The notes under the pieces are model-generated. The model was not told where the DNA came from. It worked only from the letters and a program-made list of their open reading frames with translations, and did no database searches. The translations under genes and the position numbers were made by a program. A stretch of DNA of 64,000 nt from Parachitinimonas caeni. Its GTDB lineage: Bacteria; Pseudomonadota; Gammaproteobacteria; Burkholderiales; Chitinimonadaceae. Positions 1 to 9,365 of the stretch are shown here, piece after piece; the stretch's first letter is position 1, and each line of letters opens with the position of its first letter. The DNA is taken from assembly GCF_030129945.1 (NCBI RefSeq), contig NZ_JARRAF010000014.1, positions 59,977-123,976 of the forward strand. Reading direction: 5' to 3'.

Positions 1-104
1 TCCTGGCCCGACTCAAGCAGAAAGCGGGCGTTTCGGCGAAGTTCTGGTCACCAGAGGTGCGGCTTGCACGCTATCGGGTTGAAAAATGGAAGGAGTGGGC
101 ATGA
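1..104 (+). CDS. amrA: 3' end of an AMMECR1-domain protein (AmrA-like), truncated by the window edge
   Basis: Only the last 33 or so codons are present, read from position 3 to a TGA at 102-104. The tail contains KAGVSAKFWSPEVRLARY and ends KWKEWA, which resembles the C-terminus of AMMECR1-family proteins of the AmmeMemoRadiSam set. The stop overlaps the ATG of the next gene as ATGA, so the two are translationally coupled. The match rests on the short tail and on the identity of the neighbour. The biochemical role of this family is not settled. Confidence 0.6.
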   Translation, partial: LARLKQKAGVSAKFWSPEVRLARYRVEKWKEWA

Positions 105-1174
105 CGGCTTATTCGGCCCGCTGGTGGCATCTGCTGGATGATGGGCGTATCCAGTGCGACTTGTGTCCACGAGACTGCCGTCTGCATGCCGGGCAGCGTG
201 GGGCCTGTTTTGTTCGGGCAAGGGAAGGCGATGGCATGGTGCTGACGACCTGGGGCCGCAGTTCAGGTTTCTGTGTCGATCCCATTGAAAAAAAACCGCT
301 GAATCACTTCTACCCTGGTAGCGCGGTGCTGAGCTTTGGCACGGCCGGATGCAATCTGGCCTGCAAGTTCTGCCAGAATTGGGATATCTCGAAGTCACGC
401 GAAATGGATACCTTGGCCGATCAAGCCAGCCCCGAGCAACTGGCCGCAGCTGCCCGGCGCCTGGGGTGCCAGAGCGTAGCTTTTACCTATAACGACCCGG
501 TGGTGTTTGCAGAATATGCAATGGATATCGCAGCCTGCTGTCGCGAGCAGTCCATCAAGACGGTTGCGGTGTCGGCCGGCTATATTCACGACGTGCCTCG
601 TCGAGAGTTTTTCAGCTGGATGGATGCGGCCAATATTGATCTGAAGGCGTTTACCGATCAGTTTTACTTCAAACTTTGCGGGGGGCATCTGGAACCGGTA
701 CTCGACACCCTGCGCTATCTGCACCACGAAACCGAGGTCTGGCTTGAAATCACGACACTGCTGATTCCTGGACAGAATGACTCGGACCAGGAACTTGGGC
801 TGCTGTGTGACTGGGTGATGACAACACTGGGGCCTGAGGTGCCGCTGCACTTCACGGCGTTTCATCCGGATTACAAGATGACCGCGTTAGCGCCCACCTC
901 TGCGGCGACACTGGCGAGAGCCCGCCGGATTGGGCTGGCGGCAGGACTGCATTACGTCTACACCGGCAATGTGCATGATGCCGAAGGCGGCACGACACGT
1001 TGCCCAGCCTGTGGCAGCGTCGCCATTGAACGGGATTGGTATGCCATCCTTGCTTATCATCTGGATGAGACAGGGGGCTGTGAACATTGTGGCACCCTGT
1101 TGGCAGGGTGCTATCAACGCTTTCAGGGCGGCTTTGGCCGGAAGCGGATACCAGTCAGGCTGGCAGGCCCCTGA
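101..1174 (+). CDS. amrS: AmmeMemoRadiSam system radical SAM enzyme
   Basis: A radical SAM protein of 357 residues. The cluster-binding motif C-x3-C-x2-C is visible as CNLACKFC. An N-terminal Cys-rich segment (CDLCPRDC) and a C-terminal one (CPACGS, CEHCG) suggest further metal sites. The start is placed at 101 because AAGGAG at 90-95 sits five bases upstream and because this ATG overlaps the stop of the preceding AMMECR1-type gene; an in-frame ATG at 86 is less likely. The family travels with AMMECR1 (AmrA) and Memo (AmrB) proteins. Its substrate is unknown. The adjacent amrA tail supports the call. Confidence 0.88.
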   Translation: MTAYSARWWHLLDDGRIQCDLCPRDCRLHAGQRGACFVRAREGDGMVLTTWGRSSGFCVDPIEKKPLNHFYPGSAVLSFGTAGCNLACKFCQNWDISKSREMDTLADQASPEQLAAAARRLGCQSVAFTYNDPVVFAEYAMDIAACCREQSIKTVAVSAGYIHDVPRREFFSWMDAANIDLKAFTDQFYFKLCGGHLEPVLDTLRYLHHETEVWLEITTLLIPGQNDSDQELGLLCDWVMTTLGPEVPLHFTAFHPDYKMTALAPTSAATLARARRIGLAAGLHYVYTGNVHDAEGGTTRCPACGSVAIERDWYAILAYHLDETGGCEHCGTLLAGCYQRFQGGFGRKRIPVRLAGP

Positions 1175-1191
1175 CTGAAACGGGAGAGCTC

Positions 1192-1740
1192 ATGCAGGCA
1201 AATTACGCACTACTGCTGGCGGCTGCCGCCTTTGCGGCAGATCGGCATCGCGATCAGCGACGCAAGGATCAGGCGGCGTCGCCTTATATCAATCATCCCT
1301 TAGCACTGGCTTGCGTACTGGCGAACGAAGGTGGCGTCGAAGACGTGGTGGTGCTGTGTGCAGCCTTACTGCATGACACGCTTGAAGACACGGCTACCCA
1401 TTTCGACGAATTGCAGCAACGCTTTGGGCAGGAAGTGGCGGCGGTGGTGGCGGAGGTCAGCGATGATCGGTCTTTGAGTGCTACCGAGCGTAAGCAAGCA
1501 CAAGTGGCACATGCCGCATCAATCTCCAAGCGTGCCAAACTGGTCAAGCTGGCTGACAAGATCTGCAATCTGCGGGACTTGATATACGCCCCTCCTGCTT
1601 CATGGGATAACGCGCGCAAGCTGGCTTATTTTGATTGGTCTGCACAGGTCGTGGCGGGTTTGCGTGGGGTGAATCCGGTATTGGAGGGTTTGTTTGACGA
1701 GACTTACCAGAAAGGAAAAGACGGGCTATTGCCCGTCTGA
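1192..1740 (+). CDS. HD-domain phosphohydrolase of the SpoT/MESH1 type
   Basis: A small protein of 182 residues carrying the HD hydrolase fold of RelA/SpoT proteins without the synthetase half. Visible motifs are YINHPLALA near residue 27 and LLHDTLEDT near residue 57, where the HD pair binds metal, followed by LADKICNLRDL near residue 118. Stand-alone proteins of this kind hydrolyse (p)ppGpp or related nucleotides, so a role in alarmone turnover is an inference from the family. The start ATG at 1192 has GGGAGA upstream. The gene follows amrS by 17 bases. Its last codons form one arm of a hairpin that ends transcription on the other strand. Confidence 0.8.
   Translation: MQANYALLLAAAAFAADRHRDQRRKDQAASPYINHPLALACVLANEGGVEDVVVLCAALLHDTLEDTATHFDELQQRFGQEVAAVVAEVSDDRSLSATERKQAQVAHAASISKRAKLVKLADKICNLRDLIYAPPASWDNARKLAYFDWSAQVVAGLRGVNPVLEGLFDETYQKGKDGLLPV
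1716..1738 (-). terminator. Rho-independent terminator for the YdcH-like gene
   Basis: AGACGGGC/GCCCGTCT is an 8-bp stem with a TATT loop. On the minus strand it is followed by four Ts. It lies inside the last codons of the convergent HD gene, about 70 bases past the stop of the minus-strand gene. Confidence 0.55.
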
Positions 1741-1805
1741 TGTACCGCAGGAGAGCCTGCCTAAGGGGTTGGGCAGATTCCCAAGTGGTGGTCTAGCGCC
1801 TTGGC

Positions 1806-2060
1806 TTACTCGGTTGTTTCAGCGGCTTCACGCAGGCGGCTGTACAGATCGTCCTTCAAATGCAGGCGCAACTTCTTCATTTCTTCCAGCGCTTCATCGG
1901 CCATGGCTTCAATGCCGCTTTCGCTCCGGCAGATAGCTTTGTCTACCTGTTGGTATTCGGCGAACAAGCGGGCGAAGTGGGCGTCTTCAAGTTTCAGGGT
2001 GTGAATCTGCTCTTTGAACTCGGGAAATTCCTGGGCCAGATCGTGATGTTCTACGTGCAT
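1806..2060 (-). CDS. YdcH-like (DUF465) small coiled-coil protein
   Basis: A protein of 84 residues, charged and predicted helical throughout. The sequence HDLAQEFPEFKEQIHTLK followed by DAHFARLFAEY is typical of the DUF465/YdcH family. The function of the family is not established. The start at 2060 is chosen because GGAG lies six bases upstream; an in-frame TTG at 2072 has no such site. The gene stands alone, convergent with the HD gene and separated from hslU by about 170 bases that include the hslU terminator. Confidence 0.75.
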   Translation of the reverse strand: MHVEHHDLAQEFPEFKEQIHTLKLEDAHFARLFAEYQQVDKAICRSESGIEAMADEALEEMKKLRLHLKDDLYSRLREAAETTE

Positions 2061-2173
2061 AGTGCGCTCCAATGGTTACTGATTGATGAGATGACAGGTA
2101 CCAGCGTAGTGCAGTCGTATGGCCTGCGGCTTGAGCCAGATCAAGCGCTCATGGTTTCCGTTGCGGCCCCCGG

Positions 2174-2205
2174 AAAAGACAACAGCCCGCTAGGGCGGGC
2201 TGTTG
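2174..2205 (-). terminator. Terminator downstream of hslU
   Basis: CAACAGCCCGC and GCGGGCTGTTG form a long GC-rich stem just after the hslU stop. The minus-strand 3' side carries a short T-rich run (TCTTTT). It is read as the end of the hslVU transcript. Confidence 0.6.
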
Positions 2206-2230
2206 GATACCCTCAAGTCATTGCCGGGTA

Positions 2231-3562
2231 TTACAAGACGTAGCGGGCGAGGTCTTCTGACTCGGCAAGCTCACCCAAGCGGCCATCGACGAAGGCTGCG
2301 TCGATCAGAACTTCGCCACGTCGGGCATCGAACGACACCTCTTCCAGCAGACGTTCCATGACGGTGTACAAGCGGCGTGCACCGATATTCTCCGTCTTCT
2401 CGTTGACCTGACAGGCAATCTCGGCCATACGGCGGATGCCTTCCGGTGCAAACTTCAGATTGACTTGCTCTGTTGCCAGCAAGGCTTCGTATTGTCTGGT
2501 CAGGCAGGCGTCGGTGCCGGTGAGGATTTGCTCGAAATCTGCGACCGACAAAGACTCCAGCTCGACCCGAATCGGGAAGCGACCTTGCAGCTCCGGAATC
2601 AGATCGGACGGCTTCGAAAGATGAAATGCGCCGGAGGCAATAAACAGGATGTGGTCGGTCTTGATCATGCCGTACTTGGTGCTGACCGTTGTGCCTTCAA
2701 CCAGCGGCAGCAGATCGCGCTGTACTCCCTGGCGCGATACTTCTGCGCCTTGGCCTTCCCCTCGACTGGCGACTTTGTCGATTTCGTCAATGAACACAAT
2801 GCCGTTCTGCTCCACGGCGCGCAAAGCGGCCGTTTTCAGTTCTTCATCGTTGACGAGTTTGGCGGCTTCTTCTTCGGTCAAAAGACGCATCGCTTCTTCG
2901 ATGCGCAGCTTGCGTAGCTTTTTACGGCCGCCCGCGACATTCTGAAACATGCTCTGGATCTGATTGGTCAGATCTTCCATGCCGGGCGGGGCGAAGATTT
3001 CCATAGCGCCTTGTGGTGCGGCGACTTCAATTTCGATTTCCTTATCGTTCAGCTCGCCTTCGCGCAACATTTTGCGAAATTTCTGGCGGGTCTTGCTGTC
3101 CTCTTCCCGGTGAGAATGGGTGTCTGCCGAGAAGCCGAATTCGCGTGCCGGGGGCAGCAAAGCGTCCAGTACCCGCTCTTCCGCAAGGTCTTCTGCGCGC
3201 ACACGAACTTTTTTCATTTCGCTATCGCGTGTCTGTTTGATTGCGATTTCCACCAGATCGCGGATGATGGTGTCCACATCTCGACCAACATAGCCGACTT
3301 CGGTGAACTTGGTCGCTTCGACCTTGATGAAGGGGGCGTCTGCCAGTCTGGCCAGTCGGCGGGCAATCTCGGTCTTGCCAACGCCGGTTGGGCCAATCAT
3401 CAGAATGTTCTTGGGCGTGATTTCGTGACGCAGCGGTTCGTTTACCTGCTGCCGCCTCCAGCGGTTGCGCAGGGCAATGGCAACGGCGCGCTTGGCGGCT
3501 GCCTGGCCGACGATGTGCTTGTCAAGTTCGTGGACGATTTCCTGGGGGGTCATTTGAGTCAT
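2231..3562 (-). CDS. hslU: ATP-dependent protease ATPase subunit HslU (ClpY)
   Basis: The unfoldase half of the HslUV (ClpYQ) cytoplasmic protease, 443 residues, the same length as the E. coli protein. The N-terminus [20 protein letters not shown] matches the family start, so the upstream codons are not used. Walker A is GPTGVGKTE; Walker B is [12 protein letters not shown]. The long I-domain lies between them and the C-terminus ends ...LARYVL, as needed to dock into HslV. The gene follows hslV with a 13-base gap. HslUV degrades misfolded and regulatory proteins and is usually heat-shock controlled; no sigma-32 promoter was confirmed here. Confidence 0.97.
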   Translation of the reverse strand: MTQMTPQEIVHELDKHIVGQAAAKRAVAIALRNRWRRQQVNEPLRHEITPKNILMIGPTGVGKTEIARRLARLADAPFIKVEATKFTEVGYVGRDVDTIIRDLVEIAIKQTRDSEMKKVRVRAEDLAEERVLDALLPPAREFGFSADTHSHREEDSKTRQKFRKMLREGELNDKEIEIEVAAPQGAMEIFAPPGMEDLTNQIQSMFQNVAGGRKKLRKLRIEEAMRLLTEEEAAKLVNDEELKTAALRAVEQNGIVFIDEIDKVASRGEGQGAEVSRQGVQRDLLPLVEGTTVSTKYGMIKTDHILFIASGAFHLSKPSDLIPELQGRFPIRVELESLSVADFEQILTGTDACLTRQYEALLATEQVNLKFAPEGIRRMAEIACQVNEKTENIGARRLYTVMERLLEEVSFDARRGEVLIDAAFVDGRLGELAESEDLARYVL

Positions 3563-3575
3563 GATGCCGGGCCGC

Positions 3576-4109
3576 TCAGAGGGTCTCGATGATGTGGTTA
3601 TGATTGGTGTAGATGCAGATGTCACCGGCAATTTCCAGCGATTTCTTTACGATGTCTGCGGGAGCCATTTCGGTGTTCTGGAACAGCGCGGTTGCCGCTG
3701 CCTGGGCGTAGGCCCCACCTGATCCGATTGCGGCAATGCCCTGTTCGGGTTCCAGCACGTCACCGTTGCCGGTTATCACCAGCGTGGCCGTCTTGTCTGC
3801 AACAATCAGCATGGCTTCCAGCCGGCGCAACATGCGGTCGGTACGCCAGTCTTTGGCAAGCTCGACTGCACTACGCAGCAAATGGCCCTGGTGCTTTTCC
3901 AGCTTGGCTTCAAAGCGCTCAAACAGGGTAAAGGCATCTGCCGTGCCGCCGGCAAAACCAACCAGAACCTTGTCGTGATAAAGCCGTCTGACTTTGCGTG
4001 CTGATGCCTTGATGACCACACTACCCAAGGTGACTTGTCCGTCACCACCCAGAGCGACTGCTTGTCCTCTGCGGACTGACACAATGGTGGTTCCGTCAAA
4101 TTGCTGCAT
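3576..4109 (-). CDS. hslV: ATP-dependent protease peptidase subunit HslV (ClpQ)
   Basis: A threonine peptidase of 177 residues that forms the proteolytic core of HslUV. Residues MQQFDG form a short propeptide. Cleavage would expose the catalytic Thr of TTIVSVRRG. The motif [11 protein letters not shown] and the downstream [11 protein letters not shown] stretch are typical of the family. GAGG lies six bases before the ATG. It is followed closely by hslU and preceded by the STAS-domain gene on the same strand, but a strong terminator at 4197-4231 separates it from that gene. Confidence 0.97.
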   Translation of the reverse strand: MQQFDGTTIVSVRRGQAVALGGDGQVTLGSVVIKASARKVRRLYHDKVLVGFAGGTADAFTLFERFEAKLEKHQGHLLRSAVELAKDWRTDRMLRRLEAMLIVADKTATLVITGNGDVLEPEQGIAAIGSGGAYAQAAATALFQNTEMAPADIVKKSLEIAGDICIYTNHNHIIETL

Positions 4110-4196
4110 TCGATTGCCTCATTCAATTACAAAAGACCAAACGGCCAATACCTGACGAAATGGGGCGGATTTGATCGAAATGCAAGGGATAGGCGT

Positions 4197-4231
4197 AAAA
4201 AAACCGGCCAGATCGTTGAGTCTGGCCGGTT
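4197..4231 (-). terminator. Strong Rho-independent terminator after the STAS-domain gene
   Basis: AACCGGCCAGA and TCTGGCCGGTT form an 11-bp perfect stem with an 8-base loop. On the minus strand it is followed by seven Ts. It lies 22 bases past the stop of the STAS gene and upstream of hslV, so hslVU should have its own promoter in 4110-4196. Confidence 0.85.
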
Positions 4232-4253
4232 GATGGTGGGGTATAACGCTGGC

Positions 4254-5528
4254 TTATTTCTTGCGGACGACTTTGGCAAAGTCAGCGATGCCCATAATGC
4301 GAAACAGCGCAACAATCAGCTCATTGGCACCACCGATGACGATGGATTTGCCGGCTGACACCATGCCCATCAGCACATTGACCAACACGCCTGCGCTGAC
4401 GAAGTCCACACGCGGGACTTTCGTCAGGTCGATCTGCACGGTCGTGACACTCTCTGCGTATTGGTTCAGGGCGGCAAAGGTGGCGTCGTTGGCAGACAGG
4501 ATTGCACCCTGGAACCGGAATACATCGTCGTCCGCCTTGTTTGCATCGTCACTGGCCTGAATGTCGGCGGCCAGTTTGGCTTCTTCTGCTGCAACTTCGG
4601 CTGCCGTTTTTTGCTTGGCAGCAGCATCCCAGGATGGCGGAGAGACTTCGTAAGTCACGGCATAATCAACGGCGAGGTTTTCAAACTCTTCAAACAGGCC
4701 GATCAGCTGATAGACATCCAGCAATAGCAGCCAGTAAGGCTCTTCATCCAGTTCGCGTCGCATGACTTCGATCTTTGATTTAAGCAGTTGAGCAAATTGG
4801 GTGCCGCCAGACGGCTGGAATTTCCGGCCCTTCTTTCTGAATTGTCCCCAGCGTACCACCATGGCCGCAGCCGCAACCGGATCTATCTGGGTGATACGGC
4901 CAAAATCAATTCGAGCCGCGCCGGGTTGCGCCGAAGAGGCTTTGTCGAGAAGGTCAAGCTGGCTATCAATGTTCTCGGTTGTCAGCGATGCCGGAAAAAT
5001 GAATGATGCACCAGTGGGCTTGGCGCCTGCTTGAGGGGTCGCAGCGGTGGGCGTGGTACGGTGCCAGACTGGGGCGCTGCGCTCGAATTCGACGACAAAT
5101 TGCAATGCTAATTCGTCGAATTCAGTTTTGCGGTTTTCAAGCTGATACAGCTCGAACAGCATGAGCCAAGTGTCGAGCGCATGATGGCCCTCAACAGTCT
5201 CTATGTCTGCAATCAAGGTGGCGACTGCCGCGTCATTCTGTTCGTTGGCGTAGAGAATCGCGGCCTGTTCCATGGCGGGAGACAGGGTGTCTGTGGACTC
5301 GGACACCTCAATCGAAAACTCCCCCATGGTCGAAAATTCAAAAGCAGTAGGCTCGCCCCTTGCGGTTGGCGCCCCTGATTTTGTTGGCGGTTCTGCGACC
5401 TTGGGACTGGTGGCTGGCGCTTGAGATGGCGCACGTACCTGCCCCGATGGCAAAGCCACCTTGGGTGTCTTGATCTCCGGTGCTTCTGGCTGCGGAGTGT
5501 CTTTTTTCTTGAAGAAGGAGAAAACCAC
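4254..5528 (-). CDS. STAS-domain protein, function unknown
   Basis: A soluble protein of 424 residues starting at a GTG codon. After a short basic start (FSFFKKK), residues about 10-65 are a low-complexity Pro/Ala linker. Two similar helical segments follow around residues 75-150 and 230-300 (compare LMLFELYQLENRKTEFDELA with LLLLDVYQLIGLFEEFENLA), so the middle looks internally duplicated. The C-terminal ~90 residues form a STAS-like domain (VQIDLTKVPRVDFVSAGVL), and a second weaker STAS-like stretch lies near residues 185-235. Such genes are often found beside hslVU in betaproteobacteria. No function is known to me. No membrane segment is visible. Confidence 0.75.
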   Translation of the reverse strand: MVFSFFKKKDTPQPEAPEIKTPKVALPSGQVRAPSQAPATSPKVAEPPTKSGAPTARGEPTAFEFSTMGEFSIEVSESTDTLSPAMEQAAILYANEQNDAAVATLIADIETVEGHHALDTWLMLFELYQLENRKTEFDELALQFVVEFERSAPVWHRTTPTAATPQAGAKPTGASFIFPASLTTENIDSQLDLLDKASSAQPGAARIDFGRITQIDPVAAAAMVVRWGQFRKKGRKFQPSGGTQFAQLLKSKIEVMRRELDEEPYWLLLLDVYQLIGLFEEFENLAVDYAVTYEVSPPSWDAAAKQKTAAEVAAEEAKLAADIQASDDANKADDDVFRFQGAILSANDATFAALNQYAESVTTVQIDLTKVPRVDFVSAGVLVNVLMGMVSAGKSIVIGGANELIVALFRIMGIADFAKVVRKK

Positions 5529-5630
5529 GATCCAATTCCCGACTGCTGAAACCTGGCAAGTGTCTGATGCGCCAAATTTGTTGATGTTAGCTGCTTAATT
5601 CAAAAGAATTTTTGGCGCAGAACGACGATT

Positions 5631-7763
5631 CTATAGCTTAGGTCCCTTATTTAAAATAGCCAAGGCGGCACCCCTGACCTGAAAATGTACTACTGAAAAT
5701 ACTTTTCCTTGGTTATTTACCAGCTCAAGCTGGTACCGGCCTGGGCGCGGCGACCACAGGTGACGGTGGCTGGCCGGAGCTATAACTACTCCGTTTAATC
5801 TGAAGCGTAAATTTTCGCCTGCCGAGGCCTCAAAACGTATTGCCTGATTGGTTACCGGAATATCCTGATCGGTCGCAAAGATCATCCCGTCACCCGGATA
5901 AGTGATACGCGGCCGGATGGCTAACTGGTTGAGTCGCAATTCGGTCATTTCTGTTCCCGTTAGAAACCATTCATCCCGAGCTGGTTCAATCGACGGCACA
6001 TATTTGACTCGCGAAGCGACTACCCCTGCCGGCGGAGGCCTTTCCTGGCTGGGTAGGTTTGCGTGCAGCCTGTTGACGGTATCCAACCAGGCGGGGGCTG
6101 CTCCGGAAACGCCTGATACATCCCACATTGGCTCACCGTCTGCATTACCTACCCAGATTCCCACGGTGTAACGCTCAGTAAAGCCGATACACCAATTATC
6201 ACGCATATCTTTGCTGGTGCCGGTTTTTACTGCACTCCAGACTCGCGTGGCCAAGGCGTTTTCAAGGGAAAACGTCGTATTTCTGGCTGCGCGGTCTGAC
6301 AGCATATGGCTGACCAGAAACGCAGTTGCCGGACTGAAGACGCGCTTCCCGTCCTCAGGCCGCTGGCCTGGGTGAAATCGTAGCGAACTCCAGATCCCAT
6401 TGTTGGCTAGGCTGCGGTAAGCGTTGGCAAGCTCTGCAAGCCGCACGTCAGCGACGCCCAGAGCCAAGCCGTAGCCGTAATGGTCGGCCGGCAGGTCAAG
6501 AGGAAAGCCCAGCCATTTCAACCGTTCATAAACCGGCTCATAGCCTGTAAGTATTATCGTCCGAATTGCCGGAATATTGAGCGAGGATGCCAGCGCTGTT
6601 CTGACGCTGACCCAGCCTCTGAAGGAGTGGTCGTAGTTCTGCGGCATGTAAACACCAGCAGGTGTCTGCAGATTGACCGGTGAGTCTTCCAGTAAAGAGG
6701 CTGGCGTCAACAATTGCCGCTCAATGGCCAAACCGTAAACAAACGGTTTCAGGGTAGAACCCGCCTGACGTGGCGCCATGACGCCATCGACGTGCGGTGC
6801 GCTCGCCGCTTTGCCAAGGTTTCCGACCCATGCCAGCACTTCGCCGCTGGTGTTATCGATCACAATTCCGGAGGCGTCTCGCACGTTCCGGTCTTTCAGC
6901 TCGGCGATGCGTTCCCGCAATTCTTGCCGGAGCCAGCGTTGGAGTGAGGCATCCAGACTACTGCGTACGCGCACTCCCGGTGAGGTCAGTAATCGTCTGG
7001 CTAGTTCAGGGGCCAGATCGACCACGCTTTCTGCCTGGGCTCGTTGGCCGGATAACGCTTCAATAACCATTTGTCGAATGGGTGTACACGGCGTTGGCTC
7101 GGCAGACTGCTGGATCTGACGACACACCCGATCTGCCACCTGCTGGGGCGAGGCATTGGGAGACCGCAACAGGCTGCTTAGCAGAGCGCTTTCTGTACGG
7201 TTGAGTTTGTCAGGAGGCTTGCCAATCAGATAGCGGGAAGCGGCATCGATGCCTTGTACCTCGGCCCGGAATGGCACCAGATTGATATAGGCTTCCAATA
7301 TCTGTGCTTTGGTCCACGACTGCTCAATTTGCTGAGCCTGCCGAATCTGCTTGGCCTTCTGCCACAAACTGCGTCCGCTGCCAGATGGCTTGAGCGAAGA
7401 ATCGAGTAAGCCCGCCAACTGCATGCTGATAGTACTACCGCCACGTCGATCCCCCCGTAGCGTCGAGAGTGAGGCAGCCCCCAAGGCGGACCAATCCACG
7501 CCTTGATGGGCGTAGAAGCGTCGATCTTCAACTTGTACGACGGCTTGCAAAAAGGCTGGGGAAATCTGATCGAGGCTGACCCAGCTCAATTTTCTGCTCT
7601 GTATATCCACCCGCATCCTTGAAAGTGGCTCGCCATGGCGATCAGTGAGCCAGCTGTCAGAAGAACGCCATCCCGACTGTACGTCTTTAAACGTCGGCAT
7701 AGCGGCGGCTGTTACAGAAATTTGCAAACTTAGAAAAACCGATAGGAACTTTTGAACAGACAT
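5631..7763 (-). CDS. pbpC: Penicillin-binding protein 1C (bifunctional glycosyltransferase/transpeptidase)
   Basis: A class A PBP of 710 residues, somewhat shorter than E. coli PBP1C. A short N-terminal hydrophobic segment anchors or exports it. The glycosyltransferase domain shows QVEDRRFYAHQGVDW near residue 78 and RGGSTISMQLA. The transpeptidase domain shows the SxxK serine in AGSTLKPF near residue 335, the SxN in SSLNIPA, and KTGTS near residue 514. A C-terminal beta domain of the PBP1C type follows. It polymerises and crosslinks peptidoglycan in the periplasm. The alpha-2-macroglobulin partner gene often linked to pbpC is not adjacent here. Confidence 0.93.
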   Translation of the reverse strand: MSVQKFLSVFLSLQISVTAAAMPTFKDVQSGWRSSDSWLTDRHGEPLSRMRVDIQSRKLSWVSLDQISPAFLQAVVQVEDRRFYAHQGVDWSALGAASLSTLRGDRRGGSTISMQLAGLLDSSLKPSGSGRSLWQKAKQIRQAQQIEQSWTKAQILEAYINLVPFRAEVQGIDAASRYLIGKPPDKLNRTESALLSSLLRSPNASPQQVADRVCRQIQQSAEPTPCTPIRQMVIEALSGQRAQAESVVDLAPELARRLLTSPGVRVRSSLDASLQRWLRQELRERIAELKDRNVRDASGIVIDNTSGEVLAWVGNLGKAASAPHVDGVMAPRQAGSTLKPFVYGLAIERQLLTPASLLEDSPVNLQTPAGVYMPQNYDHSFRGWVSVRTALASSLNIPAIRTIILTGYEPVYERLKWLGFPLDLPADHYGYGLALGVADVRLAELANAYRSLANNGIWSSLRFHPGQRPEDGKRVFSPATAFLVSHMLSDRAARNTTFSLENALATRVWSAVKTGTSKDMRDNWCIGFTERYTVGIWVGNADGEPMWDVSGVSGAAPAWLDTVNRLHANLPSQERPPPAGVVASRVKYVPSIEPARDEWFLTGTEMTELRLNQLAIRPRITYPGDGMIFATDQDIPVTNQAIRFEASAGENLRFRLNGVVIAPASHRHLWSPRPGRYQLELVNNQGKVFSVVHFQVRGAALAILNKGPKL

Positions 7764-7835
7764 TCACTCTGACTCCGTGAATGCCAAGCGCAACAGGATT
7801 TTTGCACTAGGCTTCATCGTTTCTCTCCTCGACAT

Positions 7836-7885
7836 CCTGTTCTCCCCTACAGGATTTGAACGGCGCCTCTGGCGCCGTTTTTTTT
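7836..7885 (+). terminator. Plus-strand terminator with no plus-strand gene upstream
   Basis: AACGGCGCC-TCT-GGCGCCGTT forms a 9-bp stem at 7859-7879 followed by eight Ts at 7878-7885. The nearest gene on the left, pbpC, is on the other strand, so this terminator ends an unannotated plus-strand RNA or protects the next gene from antisense reading. A smaller stem (CCTGT/ACAGG) sits just before it at 7836-7853. Confidence 0.75.
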
Positions 7886-8023
7886 ATCCTTGCATTTATC
7901 CTATTATGCCCGCCGCTGGGGCGCGACCCTGCCGCCAATTGCAAGTGATATGATGTTGTGTTCAAGCTGCTTTGGTTTGATAGTGTGCCATCTATTCCTA
8001 ATGACTAAATAAAGGGTTTACCA

Positions 8024-8824
8024 GTGAAAATTGCGCGCCTATGCCTGTTGGTCGGTCTGTTCGTTTCAGCTATGGCACATGCCAATGATTGGGAAAAAAT
8101 CCAGAAAAAAGGTGAAATTGTAATTGGAGTACGGGATAGCTCGCCGCCTTTTGGATTTTTTGAAAAATCACGAGGAACTGTTTGGGGGTATGATATTGAA
8201 TTTGCCCAGTATATTGCCCACAAGCTGAATGTGAAGCCCGTATTCAAGACGGTAGACCCTGCGGATAGATTGACGGTAATTAAAGATGGGCGCGTCGATA
8301 TTGTACTGGCGACCTTGGCCAAAACGCCAGAAAGAATGAAAGAAATAGAATTCAGTTTGGGATATTTTGTTGCAACTCAAAAACTTTTGGCAAAGAAAAA
8401 ATATGCTTTCAAGGATGTCAGCCAACTGGATAACATGACCGTCTGTGTGCCGGCTGGTACTACCAATGCCCAGTATCTGCGCCGCTTGTCCGCAAGCGTG
8501 AAGATTGATCAACTGCCAGATACGGCTGAAGTCTACAAAGCCCTGGCAGAGGGGAGGTGTGAAGCGACTTGTGGTAGTGAGGCCTCGTTGCAGAGAGGTC
8601 TTGCCAAACTGCCCAATAAAGCTGAATTTGAAGTGCCTGATGTTCCACTCGAAGCAGAGATTTACGCAGTAGGAATGCGTCGCGGTGAGAGGCACTTGCA
8701 AGAGCAAATCGATAAAGCCCTGATTGAAGCAGAGAAAACCGGAGAGGCTGTTGCGATTTATGATCGCTATTTTGGACCGCAAAGTCCTGTGCCCGTACCA
8801 CGTTCTTTCAAGATTGCTCGCTGA
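8024..8824 (+). CDS. Periplasmic amino-acid-type solute-binding protein (SBP family 3)
   Basis: A protein of 266 residues with a clear signal peptide ending near AMAHA-ND. The family 3 signature appears as GYDIEFAQYIAHKLNV near residue 50. The region DGRVDIVLATLAKTPER near residue 88 is the usual ligand-contact loop. It starts at GTG with AAAGGG upstream. The family binds polar amino acids for ABC importers, but no permease or ATPase gene is adjacent, so this is an orphan binding protein or a sensor input. The substrate cannot be told from sequence. Base composition is more AT-rich than its neighbours. Confidence 0.85.
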   Translation: MKIARLCLLVGLFVSAMAHANDWEKIQKKGEIVIGVRDSSPPFGFFEKSRGTVWGYDIEFAQYIAHKLNVKPVFKTVDPADRLTVIKDGRVDIVLATLAKTPERMKEIEFSLGYFVATQKLLAKKKYAFKDVSQLDNMTVCVPAGTTNAQYLRRLSASVKIDQLPDTAEVYKALAEGRCEATCGSEASLQRGLAKLPNKAEFEVPDVPLEAEIYAVGMRRGERHLQEQIDKALIEAEKTGEAVAIYDRYFGPQSPVPVPRSFKIAR

Positions 8825-8903
8825 TATTCGATCTCTTTTGCAATGCGGATGGGGAAATGTTTTTGGTATTTACATTTCCCTTTTCGGCACGTTTTAATAT
8901 CTG

Positions 8904-9365
8904 TTAGCGAACGGGGATTTTTTGATCCATTACAGCAACTGCTGTAATCGCATTGTCTGGGCTGCCATCTATTAGCTTGTCCGAGTAAGTCAAATAAGTC
9001 AGCGCATTACGCTTGGCATCTACAATCCGCACGACCCGGACATGCTTGAATACCAGAGAGGCGCCTTCCCTAAAGACCTCTTCTTGCTTTGGTAACGGTT
9101 TGAGAAATTTGATGGCAGCAATTTGCCGGCAAGCCACAGAAAAGCGCGAAGGATCTTTTGCTATGCCCAAGGCACCTTTTATGCCCCCGGACTTGGCTCG
9201 GGAGATATAGCACGCAACCCCTTCGACCGAAGGATCATCGAAAGCTTCAACGACTACCTTATGGTCTGGACCAAGCAGTTTGAATGCGGTATCGACAGAA
9301 CCAATTTCTTCTGCCCCAGCTACTGTCGTCACCATTACCAATCCAGCCAGAATGTATTGCTTCAT
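8904..9365 (-). CDS. creA: CreA family periplasmic protein
   Basis: A protein of 153 residues with an N-terminal signal peptide ending near VAGA-EE. The body matches CreA: EEIGSVDTAFKLLGPDHKVVV, FDDPSVEGVACYISRAKSGG and DPSRFSVACRQ. CreA is a conserved exported protein whose function is unknown. The start at 9365 is preferred because AAGGG lies seven bases upstream; two in-frame starts further up lack this. It is convergent with the solute-binding gene and divergent from the astacin gene. Confidence 0.9.
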   Translation of the reverse strand: MKQYILAGLVMVTTVAGAEEIGSVDTAFKLLGPDHKVVVEAFDDPSVEGVACYISRAKSGGIKGALGIAKDPSRFSVACRQIAAIKFLKPLPKQEEVFREGASLVFKHVRVVRIVDAKRNALTYLTYSDKLIDGSPDNAITAVAVMDQKIPVR

